From NCBI RefSeq assembly GCF_900078545.1, contig NZ_FLLS01000002.1:744001-808000 (forward strand): a stretch of DNA of 64,000 nt, given 5' to 3'. The notes beneath the pieces were generated by a model. It had not been told where the DNA came from. It saw only the letters and a program-made list of their open reading frames with translations, and did no database searches. A program made the translations under genes and the position numbers. Below are positions 27,205 to 36,033 of this stretch, piece by piece. This DNA is from Olegusella massiliensis (GTDB lineage Bacteria; Actinomycetota; Coriobacteriia; Coriobacteriales; Atopobiaceae). Positions within the stretch are counted from its first letter, which is position 1; each line of letters starts with the position of its first letter.

Positions 27205-28395
27205 TTATCTGTCCTGCTCGTAACTTTCCTTGAGCTGCTTCCAAGCGGGCATCGAATTAACAATAGTCTCATAGCTAACGCAATAACCTAAACGCACCCA
27301 GCCTTTGCAACCAAAACTGGTGGAAGGCACTGGCAGAAGTTCAAAGGATTTGGCACGCTCAAAGAAGGCTTCATCATCAGGTTCAAGCGCCTGAACCCAT
27401 AGATAGAAAGCTCCTTGCGGCTCAATAAAGTGATAGCCCAGCTTGGAAAGACCTGAGGTAAGAGCAGCGCAATTCTTTGTATAAGCATCGACATCCGCAG
27501 GCAGTTCAACACAATCTGCAAGCACACGTTGGAAAAGCGATGGCGCGCAGACAAAACCCAACTTACGGCCAGCCCCGGCTACTGCAGACACAAGACAATC
27601 GTGATCGGGGTTTGATTGAGGCACATACACCCAACCAATACGCTCACCTGGCAGTGATAACGCTTTGGAATAGCTATAGGCCACAATAGTGCGATCATAA
27701 TAGCCAGGGACCCAAGGCACCATTGCACCGTAAACAATTTCGCGATAGGGCTCATCAGAAATCAGATATATTGTGCTGTCGTACTCCTTCTCTTTGCGCT
27801 GGAGTACATCTGCAAGATCGGCAAGATTATTGGCAGAATAAACGGAACCCACAGGGTTATTGGGAGAGTTGATAAGTATTGCTTTGGTACGAGGTGTAAT
27901 AGCTGCACCAACTGCTTCTGTATCAATTTGGAAGTCTTTTTGGTTTGCAGGAACCTCGATACACGTAGCACCTGCAGTCTCAATCCACACGCGGTATTCG
28001 GGAAAATAAGGAGTAATTACGATAACCTCATCACCCGCGTTGACCACGGCATGCAAACTGAGTGTTATTGAGGCTGCAGCACCGCAGGTTAGATAAAGAT
28101 CATCAGCGTCAACCGTGCATTCGTAGCGACGCGCAAGAAACTCAGCAACTTTTTTTCTCACAGACGGCAGACCATTGCTCGGAGTATAACCATGCAGCTG
28201 CATGCTTGGGAGCTCTAGTGCGCGTTCAATCGAGGCTCGTACCTCAATGGGAGCGGGAGCTGACGGATTGCCAAGCGAAAAATCAAAGACTTTTTCGGCG
28301 CCAATCTTTGCTTTACGGGCAGCACCATATGCAGCAATTTCACGGATAGAAGATTTGGAGGCACCAAACGAGTAGCTTTGTTGGTTGATAGACAT
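27205..28395 (-). CDS. Pyridoxal-phosphate aminotransferase, class I/II
   Basis: 396 residues from ATG 28395, with AGAAGGGAT before it. Fold-type I features: SLGNPSAPAP near the N-terminus, HGYTPSNGLPSVR, NSPNNPVGSVY, DEPYREIVYG and the cofactor-binding lysine in YSYSKALSLPGERIGW. It probably transfers amino groups between an amino acid (aspartate or aromatic type) and 2-oxoglutarate in the cytosol; the exact substrate cannot be told. It lies between the ftsH terminator and the PHP gene, forming a two-gene unit with the latter. Confidence 0.88.
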   Translation of the reverse strand: MSINQQSYSFGASKSSIREIAAYGAARKAKIGAEKVFDFSLGNPSAPAPIEVRASIERALELPSMQLHGYTPSNGLPSVRKKVAEFLARRYECTVDADDLYLTCGAAASITLSLHAVVNAGDEVIVITPYFPEYRVWIETAGATCIEVPANQKDFQIDTEAVGAAITPRTKAILINSPNNPVGSVYSANNLADLADVLQRKEKEYDSTIYLISDEPYREIVYGAMVPWVPGYYDRTIVAYSYSKALSLPGERIGWVYVPQSNPDHDCLVSAVAGAGRKLGFVCAPSLFQRVLADCVELPADVDAYTKNCAALTSGLSKLGYHFIEPQGAFYLWVQALEPDDEAFFERAKSFELLPVPSTSFGCKGWVRLGYCVSYETIVNSMPAWKQLKESYEQDR

Positions 28396-28532
28396 GCAAA
28401 TCCCTTCTGACGACGCATGTACTACCATTGTAGCCCCTTTACTTTGCACCACCGTCTGCCTTGATTTTGTGCGTAATACCCTCACGAAGCTGGGATTACT
28501 TATGTAGACACAAGTGTGCTTTTCACCGCAAT

Positions 28533-28590
28533 AAAACTACCCCCAAAAATCCGCAATGAAAACGCTTGCAGATTTTTAGGGGTAGTTTTT
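28533..28590 (-). terminator. Strong terminator downstream of ftsH
   Basis: A long hairpin: AAAACTACCCC (28533-28543) with GGGGTAGTTTT (28579-28589), then AAAAATC (28545-28551) with GATTTTT (28571-28577), and three more pairs further in. Runs of A and T on both ends make it work in either direction. It starts 27 bp after the ftsH stop. Confidence 0.85.
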
Positions 28591-28616
28591 TAGTTCCCTG
28601 ATACGGCTCTACCTCG

Positions 28617-30683
28617 TTACACATCAGACCCGAGATTGGGCTCTGCCTCATGTGTATTGTCATCAGACAAAGCGTTGTTTTCAGGTTCGAGAGAATCATT
28701 TATGCTGGGTCCAAGATCACAATCAGAGTTTGAAGGGATTGCGGTAGTCGCCTCCTGAGCGGAGTACTCATCCCAAGTCCCTGCCAAAAGCGCATCCAAT
28801 ACGGGACCCTCAACTGTCTCACGCTCCAACAAAACCTCAGCCATTTGATCCATCTGTTTGCGGCGAGCACTTAGCACCGACGTTGCACGATCATGTGCTT
28901 CGCGCATGATGCGCTCCACCTCGTCATCAATACGCTTAGCTGTTTCCGCAGAGTAGTCCTGCTTGTCAGCTAAATCGCGACCAAGGAATACCTCATGTTG
29001 AGCCTCGCCAAATACCTGAATACCGAGCGAATCGCTCATGCCATAACGCGTTACCATGCTGCGTGCAAGCTTGGTTGCGCGTTCAATATCATTGCTCGCG
29101 CCTGTCGTGATGTCATCACAGAACAGTTCCTCAGCGGTACGACCGCCAAGCAGCGTTGCCAAGTCATCCAGCATGGCATTGCGCGTCTGCAGGAAATGGT
29201 CTTCCTCAGGAAGCTGCATCGTATAACCCAGCGCCTGACCACGGGGAATAATCGTAATCTTGTGCACAGGATTAGAGTTTTCCAGTACATGACCAACCAG
29301 CGCGTGTCCAGACTCATGATAGGCAATGGTTTTACGCTCTTGTTCGGTCATTACGCGCGTACGGCGCTCGGGACCAGCAATAACACGCTCCATAGCTTCC
29401 TGAATTTCTGACATACTCACCTGCTCTTTATGTAAACGAGCAGCAAGCAAAGCAGCTTCATTCATCAGGTTGGCCAAATCAGCGCCCGAAAAACCAGGGG
29501 TCAGCTTTGCGATGCGTTTGTAATCAACATCTTGAGCTAAGGGCTTATTGGCACCATGTACCCGCAGAATTTTTTCACGGCCAACGACATCGGGTCTGTC
29601 CACCGTCACCGTACGATCAAAACGCCCTGGGCGCAATAAAGCGGGATCCAAGACATCGGGGCGATTGGTCGCAGCAATCAAAATAACTGCGGTGTTGTCC
29701 TCAAAGCCATCCATTGCCACCAACAGCTGATTTAACGTCTGTTCGCGTTCGTCGTGTCCGCCGCCCAAACCAGCACCGCGCTGACGTCCTACCGCATCAA
29801 TCTCGTCGATGAATACAATGGCAGGAGCTGCAGCTTTTGCCTGTTTAAATAAGTCGCGTACGCGGCTCGCTCCAACACCCACAAACATCTCAACAAAGTC
29901 CGAACCTGAGATGGAAAAGAAAGGTACGCCCGCCTCACCAGCAACTGCCTTGGCAAGCAGGGTCTTGCCTGTTCCTGGAGGTCCCACCAGCAGTACACCG
30001 TGAGGAATCTTGGCTCCCATTTTTTGATAGCGCTCTGGTTCCTTGAGGAAGTCACGAACCTCTTTTAGCTCCTCCACAGCCTCATCAATGCCTGCAACAT
30101 CACTAAACTTCGTCTTGGGCCGTGACTCTTCTGTAGTGAGCGCTTTGGTCTGGCCAAATTGCATTGATTTGCTATTCTGGCTGGCAATTTGCCTCATGAA
30201 GTACACAAAAACTAGCACAAGCGCAGCCGTTGGCAACGCTGACACCAAAATCGTCTGAAACAGGGAGCCATCACTTGTATCAACCTTAAACTCCACTTTG
30301 GGATGCTTTTCCAGCAGATTGTTTAGGCTGTCAGCACCCACGTAGTAACTCTTAAACTGCCTCAGTTCCTTGGTGTTGCCTTTAGACTTTTTGCTGGAAT
30401 GATACTTGCCAGACAGGCTACCGTCTTCTGTCTTGTAGGTAACCTCAACTACACGCCCATCCTTGACCGCAGCCACAAACTGACTGGTAGAAAGTGTTTC
30501 TTCTTTTGCTGCGGACCTCAGATTATTAAACATGCCAAAAGCAAGATATGCGCAAAAGGCCAACGCAACAATAAGATACGCGGGACTAATGCGACGACCA
30601 TGGTGTGGGTCAGGCGTCCCATTAAACGGATCTTCTGGAAGGTTTGGCTCACGCGGATCGTCGGGGAAGTGATTTTCGGACAC
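28617..30683 (-). CDS. ftsH: ATP-dependent membrane metalloprotease FtsH
   Basis: 688 residues. Two membrane helices (about 34-52 and 148-168) flank a periplasmic-side domain. The AAA module has Walker [14 protein letters not shown] near 233 and Walker [12 protein letters not shown], and the second region of homology is present. The zinc protease motif [10 protein letters not shown] lies near 457. It degrades damaged membrane proteins and selected regulators. The Asp/Glu/Asn-rich tail is longer than usual. Last gene of tilS-hpt-ftsH, an order conserved in Gram-positives. No heat-shock element like that of hsp20 is seen before it. Confidence 0.97.
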   Translation of the reverse strand: MSENHFPDDPREPNLPEDPFNGTPDPHHGRRISPAYLIVALAFCAYLAFGMFNNLRSAAKEETLSTSQFVAAVKDGRVVEVTYKTEDGSLSGKYHSSKKSKGNTKELRQFKSYYVGADSLNNLLEKHPKVEFKVDTSDGSLFQTILVSALPTAALVLVFVYFMRQIASQNSKSMQFGQTKALTTEESRPKTKFSDVAGIDEAVEELKEVRDFLKEPERYQKMGAKIPHGVLLVGPPGTGKTLLAKAVAGEAGVPFFSISGSDFVEMFVGVGASRVRDLFKQAKAAAPAIVFIDEIDAVGRQRGAGLGGGHDEREQTLNQLLVAMDGFEDNTAVILIAATNRPDVLDPALLRPGRFDRTVTVDRPDVVGREKILRVHGANKPLAQDVDYKRIAKLTPGFSGADLANLMNEAALLAARLHKEQVSMSEIQEAMERVIAGPERRTRVMTEQERKTIAYHESGHALVGHVLENSNPVHKITIIPRGQALGYTMQLPEEDHFLQTRNAMLDDLATLLGGRTAEELFCDDITTGASNDIERATKLARSMVTRYGMSDSLGIQVFGEAQHEVFLGRDLADKQDYSAETAKRIDDEVERIMREAHDRATSVLSARRKQMDQMAEVLLERETVEGPVLDALLAGTWDEYSAQEATTAIPSNSDCDLGPSINDSLEPENNALSDDNTHEAEPNLGSDV

Positions 30684-30744
30684 GAATAAATCTCCTTACT
30701 AAAACGCACCTGGGACTTTGTAGCAGCGCGTCCCAATGGTAAAG

Positions 30745-31296
30745 CTAATCGCCATAAACCTCGGGTTTGAGTACACCAATATAAGGAAGGTTACGATAGC
30801 GCTCAGCAAAATCGAGGCCATAACCAACAATAAATGAATCGGGCACATGGGTGCCTACATAGGTCGGAGCAACCGCAGGCTTTTTGCCCTCAATATCCTT
30901 AACCGCAAAGGTGGCAACACGCACTGATGCTGGATTGCGCGACTGCAACATACGAATCAGGTAGCTCAGCGTCAAACCAGAATCCAAAATATCCTCAACA
31001 ATAAGGATATCCCGACCTTCAATCTTGGTATCAAGGTCCTTAACAATGCGCACAACGCCAGAGGACTTCACGCCATCGCCGTAACTTGACACAGCCATAA
31101 AGTCGACTGACAGCGGACACTCTATTGCACGAATCAAATCGGCGGTAAAAACAACCGCTCCACGCAGCACGGCCACCAACAAGGGGTTTTTGCCCTCATA
31201 GTCTTTGGTAATCTCGGCGCCCATGCGGGATACGATAGTACGAATATCATCCTCAGAAAGCAGAACGCTCTCGATATCAGGATGTTGCTCTGCCAT
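30745..31296 (-). CDS. hpt: Hypoxanthine phosphoribosyltransferase
   Basis: 183 residues from the ATG at 31296, with a near-perfect ribosome site AAAGGAGGAAATC. The PRPP-binding motif VEDILDSGLTL is at 100-110; the early motif LRGAVVFTADL and the MAVSSYG loop are in place. It salvages hypoxanthine and guanine to IMP and GMP. Middle gene of tilS-hpt-ftsH, 32 bp after tilS and 61 bp before ftsH. Confidence 0.95.
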   Translation of the reverse strand: MAEQHPDIESVLLSEDDIRTIVSRMGAEITKDYEGKNPLLVAVLRGAVVFTADLIRAIECPLSVDFMAVSSYGDGVKSSGVVRIVKDLDTKIEGRDILIVEDILDSGLTLSYLIRMLQSRNPASVRVATFAVKDIEGKKPAVAPTYVGTHVPDSFIVGYGLDFAERYRNLPYIGVLKPEVYGD

Positions 31297-31328
31297 GATT
31301 TCCTCCTTTGGCATGTGGTACTGCCACA

Positions 31329-32909
31329 CTAAACCTGACTGCTCGGCAGGTCATCTGTTGCAATAATGTCCAATTCTAGCAGCTCACGCGTATGAGACGT
31401 GCAACGGACACGCTCATCCGCCCGTATACCCGCAATCCAAACAATCTGCCCTCTTGGACCTGTGCGCAAAATCGGCACGCTCGCTCGATCTGCAGCTGGA
31501 ATCTTTGCTTCATTGAGCAGGTCAGAAAGCTTTTTTGACTGTCCATGCATTCCCAAAGGACAAAGCACATCCCCCGCGCTTGGAGCATCTACCCAAAGGC
31601 GTCCTCCCCGCTCAGGATCGACCCCACAGGCAGCAGCATCTAGCAGCACCGATGCACCAGCCCATTCTTTACCATGCGCACGCGCTAAGGCAACAGGATC
31701 CGCACCGCGCGGAACTGTGGCAAGTCGAGCCACCAGCGTACGCCCATCTGACACGTTCAAGATGCCACGCGCATCAGGCGCTGTTTTGATGACATGAGGA
31801 GAAGGAACCTCCAGCCAGGCAGCAAGCTCACCAGCCGCCTTAATACGACGCGTTCTCACAAAAAGCAGACCATATTCCACGCGAGCGTCAATGCCTTCTA
31901 TCACCTGAACAGAGCCACTACCCGCAGCAACCAACTGTAGCAGCGCACTAATATGTCGCGCTTCAACACGTGCGCTTGGCGCTAAACGCACGATAAGCTG
32001 CTTGACCACACGGCGCGCAATCACCACTTCAGATGCCGCAAGTCTTCCTGCATCAAGCGCAATCATTCCATCAGCCTGCCTTCGCGTCAGTTCGCGCAAC
32101 GCTCGTGCAGCCAGCTGGGACAAATATGCATCCTCATCAGACAAAATATCGCAGGTCGCAGCCAAAGTAGTACTCAGGCGCACATTCCGCTCCTTTGCTA
32201 TAGGCAATAGCTTGTGGCGTACATAGGAACGCAAATAGCGCGTGTCTGCATTAGTCTTATCCTCGCGCCACAAAATCCCTTGCATAGTCAACAGATTGCA
32301 AAGCTCATCATGCTCAAAATCCAATAACGGGCGCACAATGCGGTTACGTCTGCGCGGAATAGAAGCAAGCCCTGCAGGGCCCGTTCCGCGCAATGCATTC
32401 ATAAAGAATGTTTCAGCGCGGTCATCTGCGGTATGGGCCGTTAAAATTCGAGCAGCCGACCGAGGAGTTCCAGCCTTATCCGAAAGCATATTGGCAAGCT
32501 CTGCCGCTGCTGCATAACGCAACTCGCGCCCCGCATTTTCTACGTTGCCATCCCCCGCTGCAGCGAGCGCTGCAACATCAGCACGTCGCACCGTACAAGG
32601 AATCCCATAACGCAAGGCCAACTCGCAAACAAACTCTTCGTCCTCCTGTGCATCAATACCGCGCAATTGATGATTGACATGCAGCACATGGAGACGTTCC
32701 CGCGCAATATGCGCTTTGCCACGTCCATCAGCTATATCAAGTGTAGAGTTTGCCGCCAACACAAGCAGAGCAGTCGAGTCGGCACCGCCCGAGACCATGA
32801 GCACCACTGGTGCCTTTAAGTCGCTGAGCTCATCTTTCGGCATAGGTATCCCTTGCACAGCACTCCGCTTTGGGGTGATATCTGCATATCTGCTCGCAAC
32901 GCTTGGCAT
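31329..32909 (-). CDS. tilS: tRNA(Ile)-lysidine synthase
   Basis: 526 residues from ATG 32909, with AAAGAAAGG eight bases upstream. N-terminal PP-loop ATP pyrophosphatase motif SGGADS at 40-45, followed by HVNHQLRG and the HTADDRAETFFMNALRGTG block typical of TilS, then central and C-terminal substrate-binding domains. It converts wobble cytidine of tRNA-Ile(CAU) to lysidine so that it reads AUA; essential. First gene of the tilS-hpt-ftsH operon. Confidence 0.93.
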   Translation of the reverse strand: MPSVASRYADITPKRSAVQGIPMPKDELSDLKAPVVLMVSGGADSTALLVLAANSTLDIADGRGKAHIARERLHVLHVNHQLRGIDAQEDEEFVCELALRYGIPCTVRRADVAALAAAGDGNVENAGRELRYAAAAELANMLSDKAGTPRSAARILTAHTADDRAETFFMNALRGTGPAGLASIPRRRNRIVRPLLDFEHDELCNLLTMQGILWREDKTNADTRYLRSYVRHKLLPIAKERNVRLSTTLAATCDILSDEDAYLSQLAARALRELTRRQADGMIALDAGRLAASEVVIARRVVKQLIVRLAPSARVEARHISALLQLVAAGSGSVQVIEGIDARVEYGLLFVRTRRIKAAGELAAWLEVPSPHVIKTAPDARGILNVSDGRTLVARLATVPRGADPVALARAHGKEWAGASVLLDAAACGVDPERGGRLWVDAPSAGDVLCPLGMHGQSKKLSDLLNEAKIPAADRASVPILRTGPRGQIVWIAGIRADERVRCTSHTRELLELDIIATDDLPSSQV

Positions 32910-32984
32910 CAACTCAACCTTTCTTTGCGTGGAAGTCCTAGTCTACTGAACTCGCCGCACACAAAAAACTCCACGCAAAAGAAA

Positions 32985-33011
32985 ACGGCCCGAGACCAAA
33001 TCTCGGGCCGT
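32985..33011 (-). terminator. Terminator of hsp20
   Basis: ACGGCCCGAG (32985-32994) and CTCGGGCCGT (33002-33011) form a perfect GC-rich 10-bp stem with a 7-base loop; on the minus strand it is followed by TTTTCTTTT. Located 28 bp after the hsp20 stop and before the tilS promoter region. Confidence 0.88.
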
Positions 33012-33039
33012 CCAACCACATTCAGTACACAATAAACAT

Positions 33040-33465
33040 TTAGTCAATCGAAACTTTAGTGACGTTGTTTTGCTCGACCTGCTTGGGCACATTAATGGTC
33101 AATACGCCCTCGGCAAGCTTGGCACTAATACCTGCGGTAGCTGCGTCCTTAAGATATACCCCACGGGTTGCATGCCATTCGCTCGTTTCCTTGTGCAGAT
33201 AATTCTTGGTCTTTTGCTCATCAGACTCTACATGGTTTACCGAAACCGAGAGGCGTCCTTCATTGAGCTCGACATCCACCTCGTCCTTCTTTACACCAGG
33301 TACATGAGCAGTTACAACGTACGCCTCGCCGGCATCCTCAACGTCCATCTTGAACACGCCATCATCGGAAGTTGTGGGCATCTTAAAGAGCTCATCCCAA
33401 TCAGCAAACGGCCACATCGATCGAGCGAGTCTGTTGTAATTGTTGTAAGGAATCATGTTCGTCAT
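33040..33465 (-). CDS. Small heat-shock protein (Hsp20/alpha-crystallin)
   Basis: 141 residues from ATG 33465, preceded by AAAAAGGAGTG. An alpha-crystallin domain occupies about 40-130, with YVVTAHVPGVKKDEVDVEL and the ending AKLAEGVLTINVPK. It should bind unfolding proteins without ATP and hand them to DnaK/ClpB, both encoded nearby. It has its own terminator. Its 260-bp upstream region carries the same element as clpB and dnaK, 126 bp before the start, so heat-shock control by HspR is likely (inference). Confidence 0.92.
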   Translation of the reverse strand: MTNMIPYNNYNRLARSMWPFADWDELFKMPTTSDDGVFKMDVEDAGEAYVVTAHVPGVKKDEVDVELNEGRLSVSVNHVESDEQKTKNYLHKETSEWHATRGVYLKDAATAGISAKLAEGVLTINVPKQVEQNNVTKVSID

Positions 33466-33591
33466 GACAATCACTCCTTTTTACGTGCGACACAACACTT
33501 GCTGTGTCTTTGCTTGTCGTTATTAAGTATTCCCAGAACTGAAGTCTTTATACATCTAGACAAAGGTTTTCTTATCTACACATACGCAACA

Positions 33592-33615
33592 AATCTAAGT
33601 CTCTCTATATAAGAT
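33592..33615 (-). promoter_or_regulatory. Shared heat-shock element upstream of hsp20
   Basis: On the minus strand this reads ATCTTATATAGAGAG then ACTTAGATT. The core TATAnAGAGACTTAGAT is shared with the clpB site and mostly with the dnaK site. The near-palindromic ends ATCTTA/TTAGAT suggest a dimeric regulator. Edge to start codon: 126 bp. HspR binding is inferred. Confidence 0.65.
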
Positions 33616-33725
33616 ATCAAAATCTATCTTCTGAGAGCTTTATGCGGAGCAAGAATTTTGACTCAGAACTGCGCTAAAATGACGATGAATCAGCAACATC
33701 GGAATTCACAGCAAGAAGGGCGCAT

Positions 33726-34178
33726 ATGAGCGACCTCAAACAGATTTCCACCAATACATCTACTCCTGCTGGCAAGCAACCGCCCACTCCTGTTGCAGCA
33801 AACAGGCAGACCTCTGCACATCCTGCCTATGTCCGCCCCCATAAGCCTCATATCACTCAAGACGCTATCGATGATCTCAGCCAAGACGATGGTTTTAATG
33901 GGAATCGCAGCTATACGCACGACTCAAATATCACCGTGAGCGGTGCAACACCTTTTGCAGGCCGTTCTTATCGACGCTCACGCGCTGATATTGGCAAACT
34001 CAAGCAGGACTCACATTATGGTCAGTACCTACAAATTCCCAAAGGCAAGCGCTCAATTTTTGTATCACGTGAACAGGCTCGTCGTCGCAATTCAATCATT
34101 GCGATGGCCCTCATTGTGCTGGCCTTATTGGCTGTCATTGCCTTTGCCATCAAACTAATTGTGAGCAGCGTCCACTAA
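33726..34178 (+). CDS. Hypothetical protein with C-terminal membrane anchor
   Basis: 150 residues; AGAAGG lies 7 bp before the ATG. The first ~115 residues are polar and probably disordered (Thr, Pro, Ser, Arg), with a segment KLKQDSHYGQYLQIPKGKRSIF before an Arg-rich stop-transfer region and a single C-terminal helix (IIAMALIVLALLAVIAFAIKLIV). Tail-anchored layout with the bulk of the protein in the cytoplasm. No family recognised. It diverges from hsp20 and faces the small acidic gene at 34250. Confidence 0.65.
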   Translation: MSDLKQISTNTSTPAGKQPPTPVAANRQTSAHPAYVRPHKPHITQDAIDDLSQDDGFNGNRSYTHDSNITVSGATPFAGRSYRRSRADIGKLKQDSHYGQYLQIPKGKRSIFVSREQARRRNSIIAMALIVLALLAVIAFAIKLIVSSVH

Positions 34179-34249
34179 GCCAATCCTTCGCTGTCAGTGG
34201 TTAAGTAAGCACCCTGAAAGAGATAGGAGTGTAGCGCTCTTTCGACCTG

Positions 34250-34492
34250 CTAGCGCCATGGATCGCTTTGGAAGAGTGGTTCGGGTTCAGCTGGCCTATC
34301 TGAAAAGGGATCATATCCGTCATCATCTTCGTTTTCCGCACGTAGATAGCAAGAATTTTGCTCTTGAGGTAAGGATTCGGTGGCCTGAGAAGCAGGTTTT
34401 ACAACGGAGTTTGCCATGCGTTTTGATATCGCTTCAGTGTTCGCAGTTTCAGGCTGTATCCCAGCTGATCCAGGTTCTTTTTCGCCTGTCAT
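34250..34492 (-). CDS. Small acidic hypothetical protein
   Basis: 80 residues, polar and mostly disordered, ending in an Asp/Pro-rich tail (DDDGYDPFSDRPAEPEPLF). AGGAGG before the ATG lies inside the end of the upstream PASTA gene, 12 bp after whose stop it starts, so the two are probably co-transcribed. No domain recognised and no membrane segment. Coding is supported by the ribosome site and spacing. Confidence 0.55.
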   Translation of the reverse strand: MTGEKEPGSAGIQPETANTEAISKRMANSVVKPASQATESLPQEQNSCYLRAENEDDDGYDPFSDRPAEPEPLFQSDPWR

Positions 34493-34504
34493 TTGCCAGT
34501 CCTC

Positions 34505-35926
34505 CTATGTATACATATCGACATAGGCTGCAAAGTCACAAATATTGCCGCCATTACCCGACATGTCATAATCACCATACAGACTCGTGGGTGCATACGT
34601 GACAACTACACGCACTTCATCGGAATCTTTCTTAACCTGAGCAATCAACACCGTCCAGGTATAATCGCCCTCGGTACCACTCATACAACTAAATTTACGG
34701 CCGTCCTTTTTTGGTAAGTCTTTAGCCTTAGATGGCAGGGTTATCGTATCTTCGGTGCAACTTGCACTAGCACTGCTCAGTCCACATTCAGACATGACTG
34801 CATAGATTGCATCACTATCCAAGCTCTTTGCCGAGCTTGGAATCTCCGAAGAGGCATACTCGTAGCGCACGCCACTAAAGTCTGCACCGCCCGAAACGAC
34901 ATCTCCTTTCGAGACATGGTTTTTATTGACGCTACCAGCCTCGCCGTGCCCACCGTCTTTGGAACCAGACGCATCAAGGTTATGGTCAAAAGGATCGGAA
35001 CACAGTCTCAGATTTGACTGTCCATTGGAATACAGTGCCTGCGCATCACCACGAGCATCTATGTAACCGCCCTTATAAGCAAACCCCTGCATACCTAAAA
35101 ACTCTGCAACATCACTCGGGCGATGGCGGAAATACTCCGCAAATTGCTTGATGCCTGAGGGATAAGGATAAGACACACTCAGTGTAACCTTGGTATCTTC
35201 TTTAATCTCGCTGCCTGCTTTAGGCTCAGTGGCAACAACACTGTGACCGTCTTTGTCTGATTTGACATAGTCTTTCTTATAAGAAATACCCATGTCATCA
35301 AGGGCCTTCATGGCCTGCTGTTCGGTTTTACCTACAAGGTCGGGCAGCGTACGTACCGTCGCGACAGTCAACTTAATCTCCTGATCGGAGGTAAAAGTTG
35401 TTCCTGCCTTTGGCTCAACCGCCAATACCCTACCTGCTTCTTTTGTAGAGGGTTGACGTAAAACTTTTATGTTGTTTGCACCAGCATCTTTAAGCTTTTG
35501 CTGCGCATCTTCCAGCCTCATGTCCACAAGCTCGGGCATCACGCGAGCTTCGCCAACCCAGATAGTCACCTCTGTGCCTTTTGCATGACGCTCGCCCGCA
35601 GGGGGCGTCTGCTCTACAACTAAACCAACGCCCGTATCGGTAACTTTTGTTTTTTCGTTTACCTTAAATCCCAAGTCAGCAAGCTGTTTTTTTGCTTTGT
35701 CTACTTTTTCATGGCGCACCGAAGGAATGGTATGGCCACCCCAAAGCTCTGCTCCATACGAAACAAAAGCGACAGTTGCAGCCAAAAGAACAGCAAGGAG
35801 CGAAAAAGCCACGGCCAAACGCTTGTGAGACTTTGTTCGCTGACGCTTGGCTTCGGCCTCAACCGTAATGTTGTTTACCTCGCGAATATGGGGGCGCACT
35901 GTTGTCTCATCATTGCTGTTATTCAT
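34505..35926 (-). CDS. Membrane-anchored PASTA-domain protein without a kinase
   Basis: 473 residues. A short cytoplasmic N-terminus and one helix (RLAVAFSLLAVLLAATVAFVS, about 37-57, quoted in part) precede three PASTA repeats, each ending in VEQTPPAGE, AVEPKAGT or ATEPKAGS (about 65-270). A C-terminal extracellular domain of ~200 residues with five cysteines follows (LRLC, SEC, SASC, FSC, NIC); I do not recognise it. PASTA domains bind muropeptides and normally form the outside of Ser/Thr kinases such as PknB. Here the kinase is absent, so the protein may sense or bind cell wall. Ribosome site GAAGGC. Confidence 0.8.
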   Translation of the reverse strand: MNNSNDETTVRPHIREVNNITVEAEAKRQRTKSHKRLAVAFSLLAVLLAATVAFVSYGAELWGGHTIPSVRHEKVDKAKKQLADLGFKVNEKTKVTDTGVGLVVEQTPPAGERHAKGTEVTIWVGEARVMPELVDMRLEDAQQKLKDAGANNIKVLRQPSTKEAGRVLAVEPKAGTTFTSDQEIKLTVATVRTLPDLVGKTEQQAMKALDDMGISYKKDYVKSDKDGHSVVATEPKAGSEIKEDTKVTLSVSYPYPSGIKQFAEYFRHRPSDVAEFLGMQGFAYKGGYIDARGDAQALYSNGQSNLRLCSDPFDHNLDASGSKDGGHGEAGSVNKNHVSKGDVVSGGADFSGVRYEYASSEIPSSAKSLDSDAIYAVMSECGLSSASASCTEDTITLPSKAKDLPKKDGRKFSCMSGTEGDYTWTVLIAQVKKDSDEVRVVVTYAPTSLYGDYDMSGNGGNICDFAAYVDMYT

Positions 35927-36033
35927 TTTGTGCCTTCACAAATCGAGCCGCAGTTCGAATAGCTGCCATTTGACAACTATAACCGAGCTGCGGCTTTATC
36001 GCATAGCAGAGCATAACTAGAACAACACAGAAC

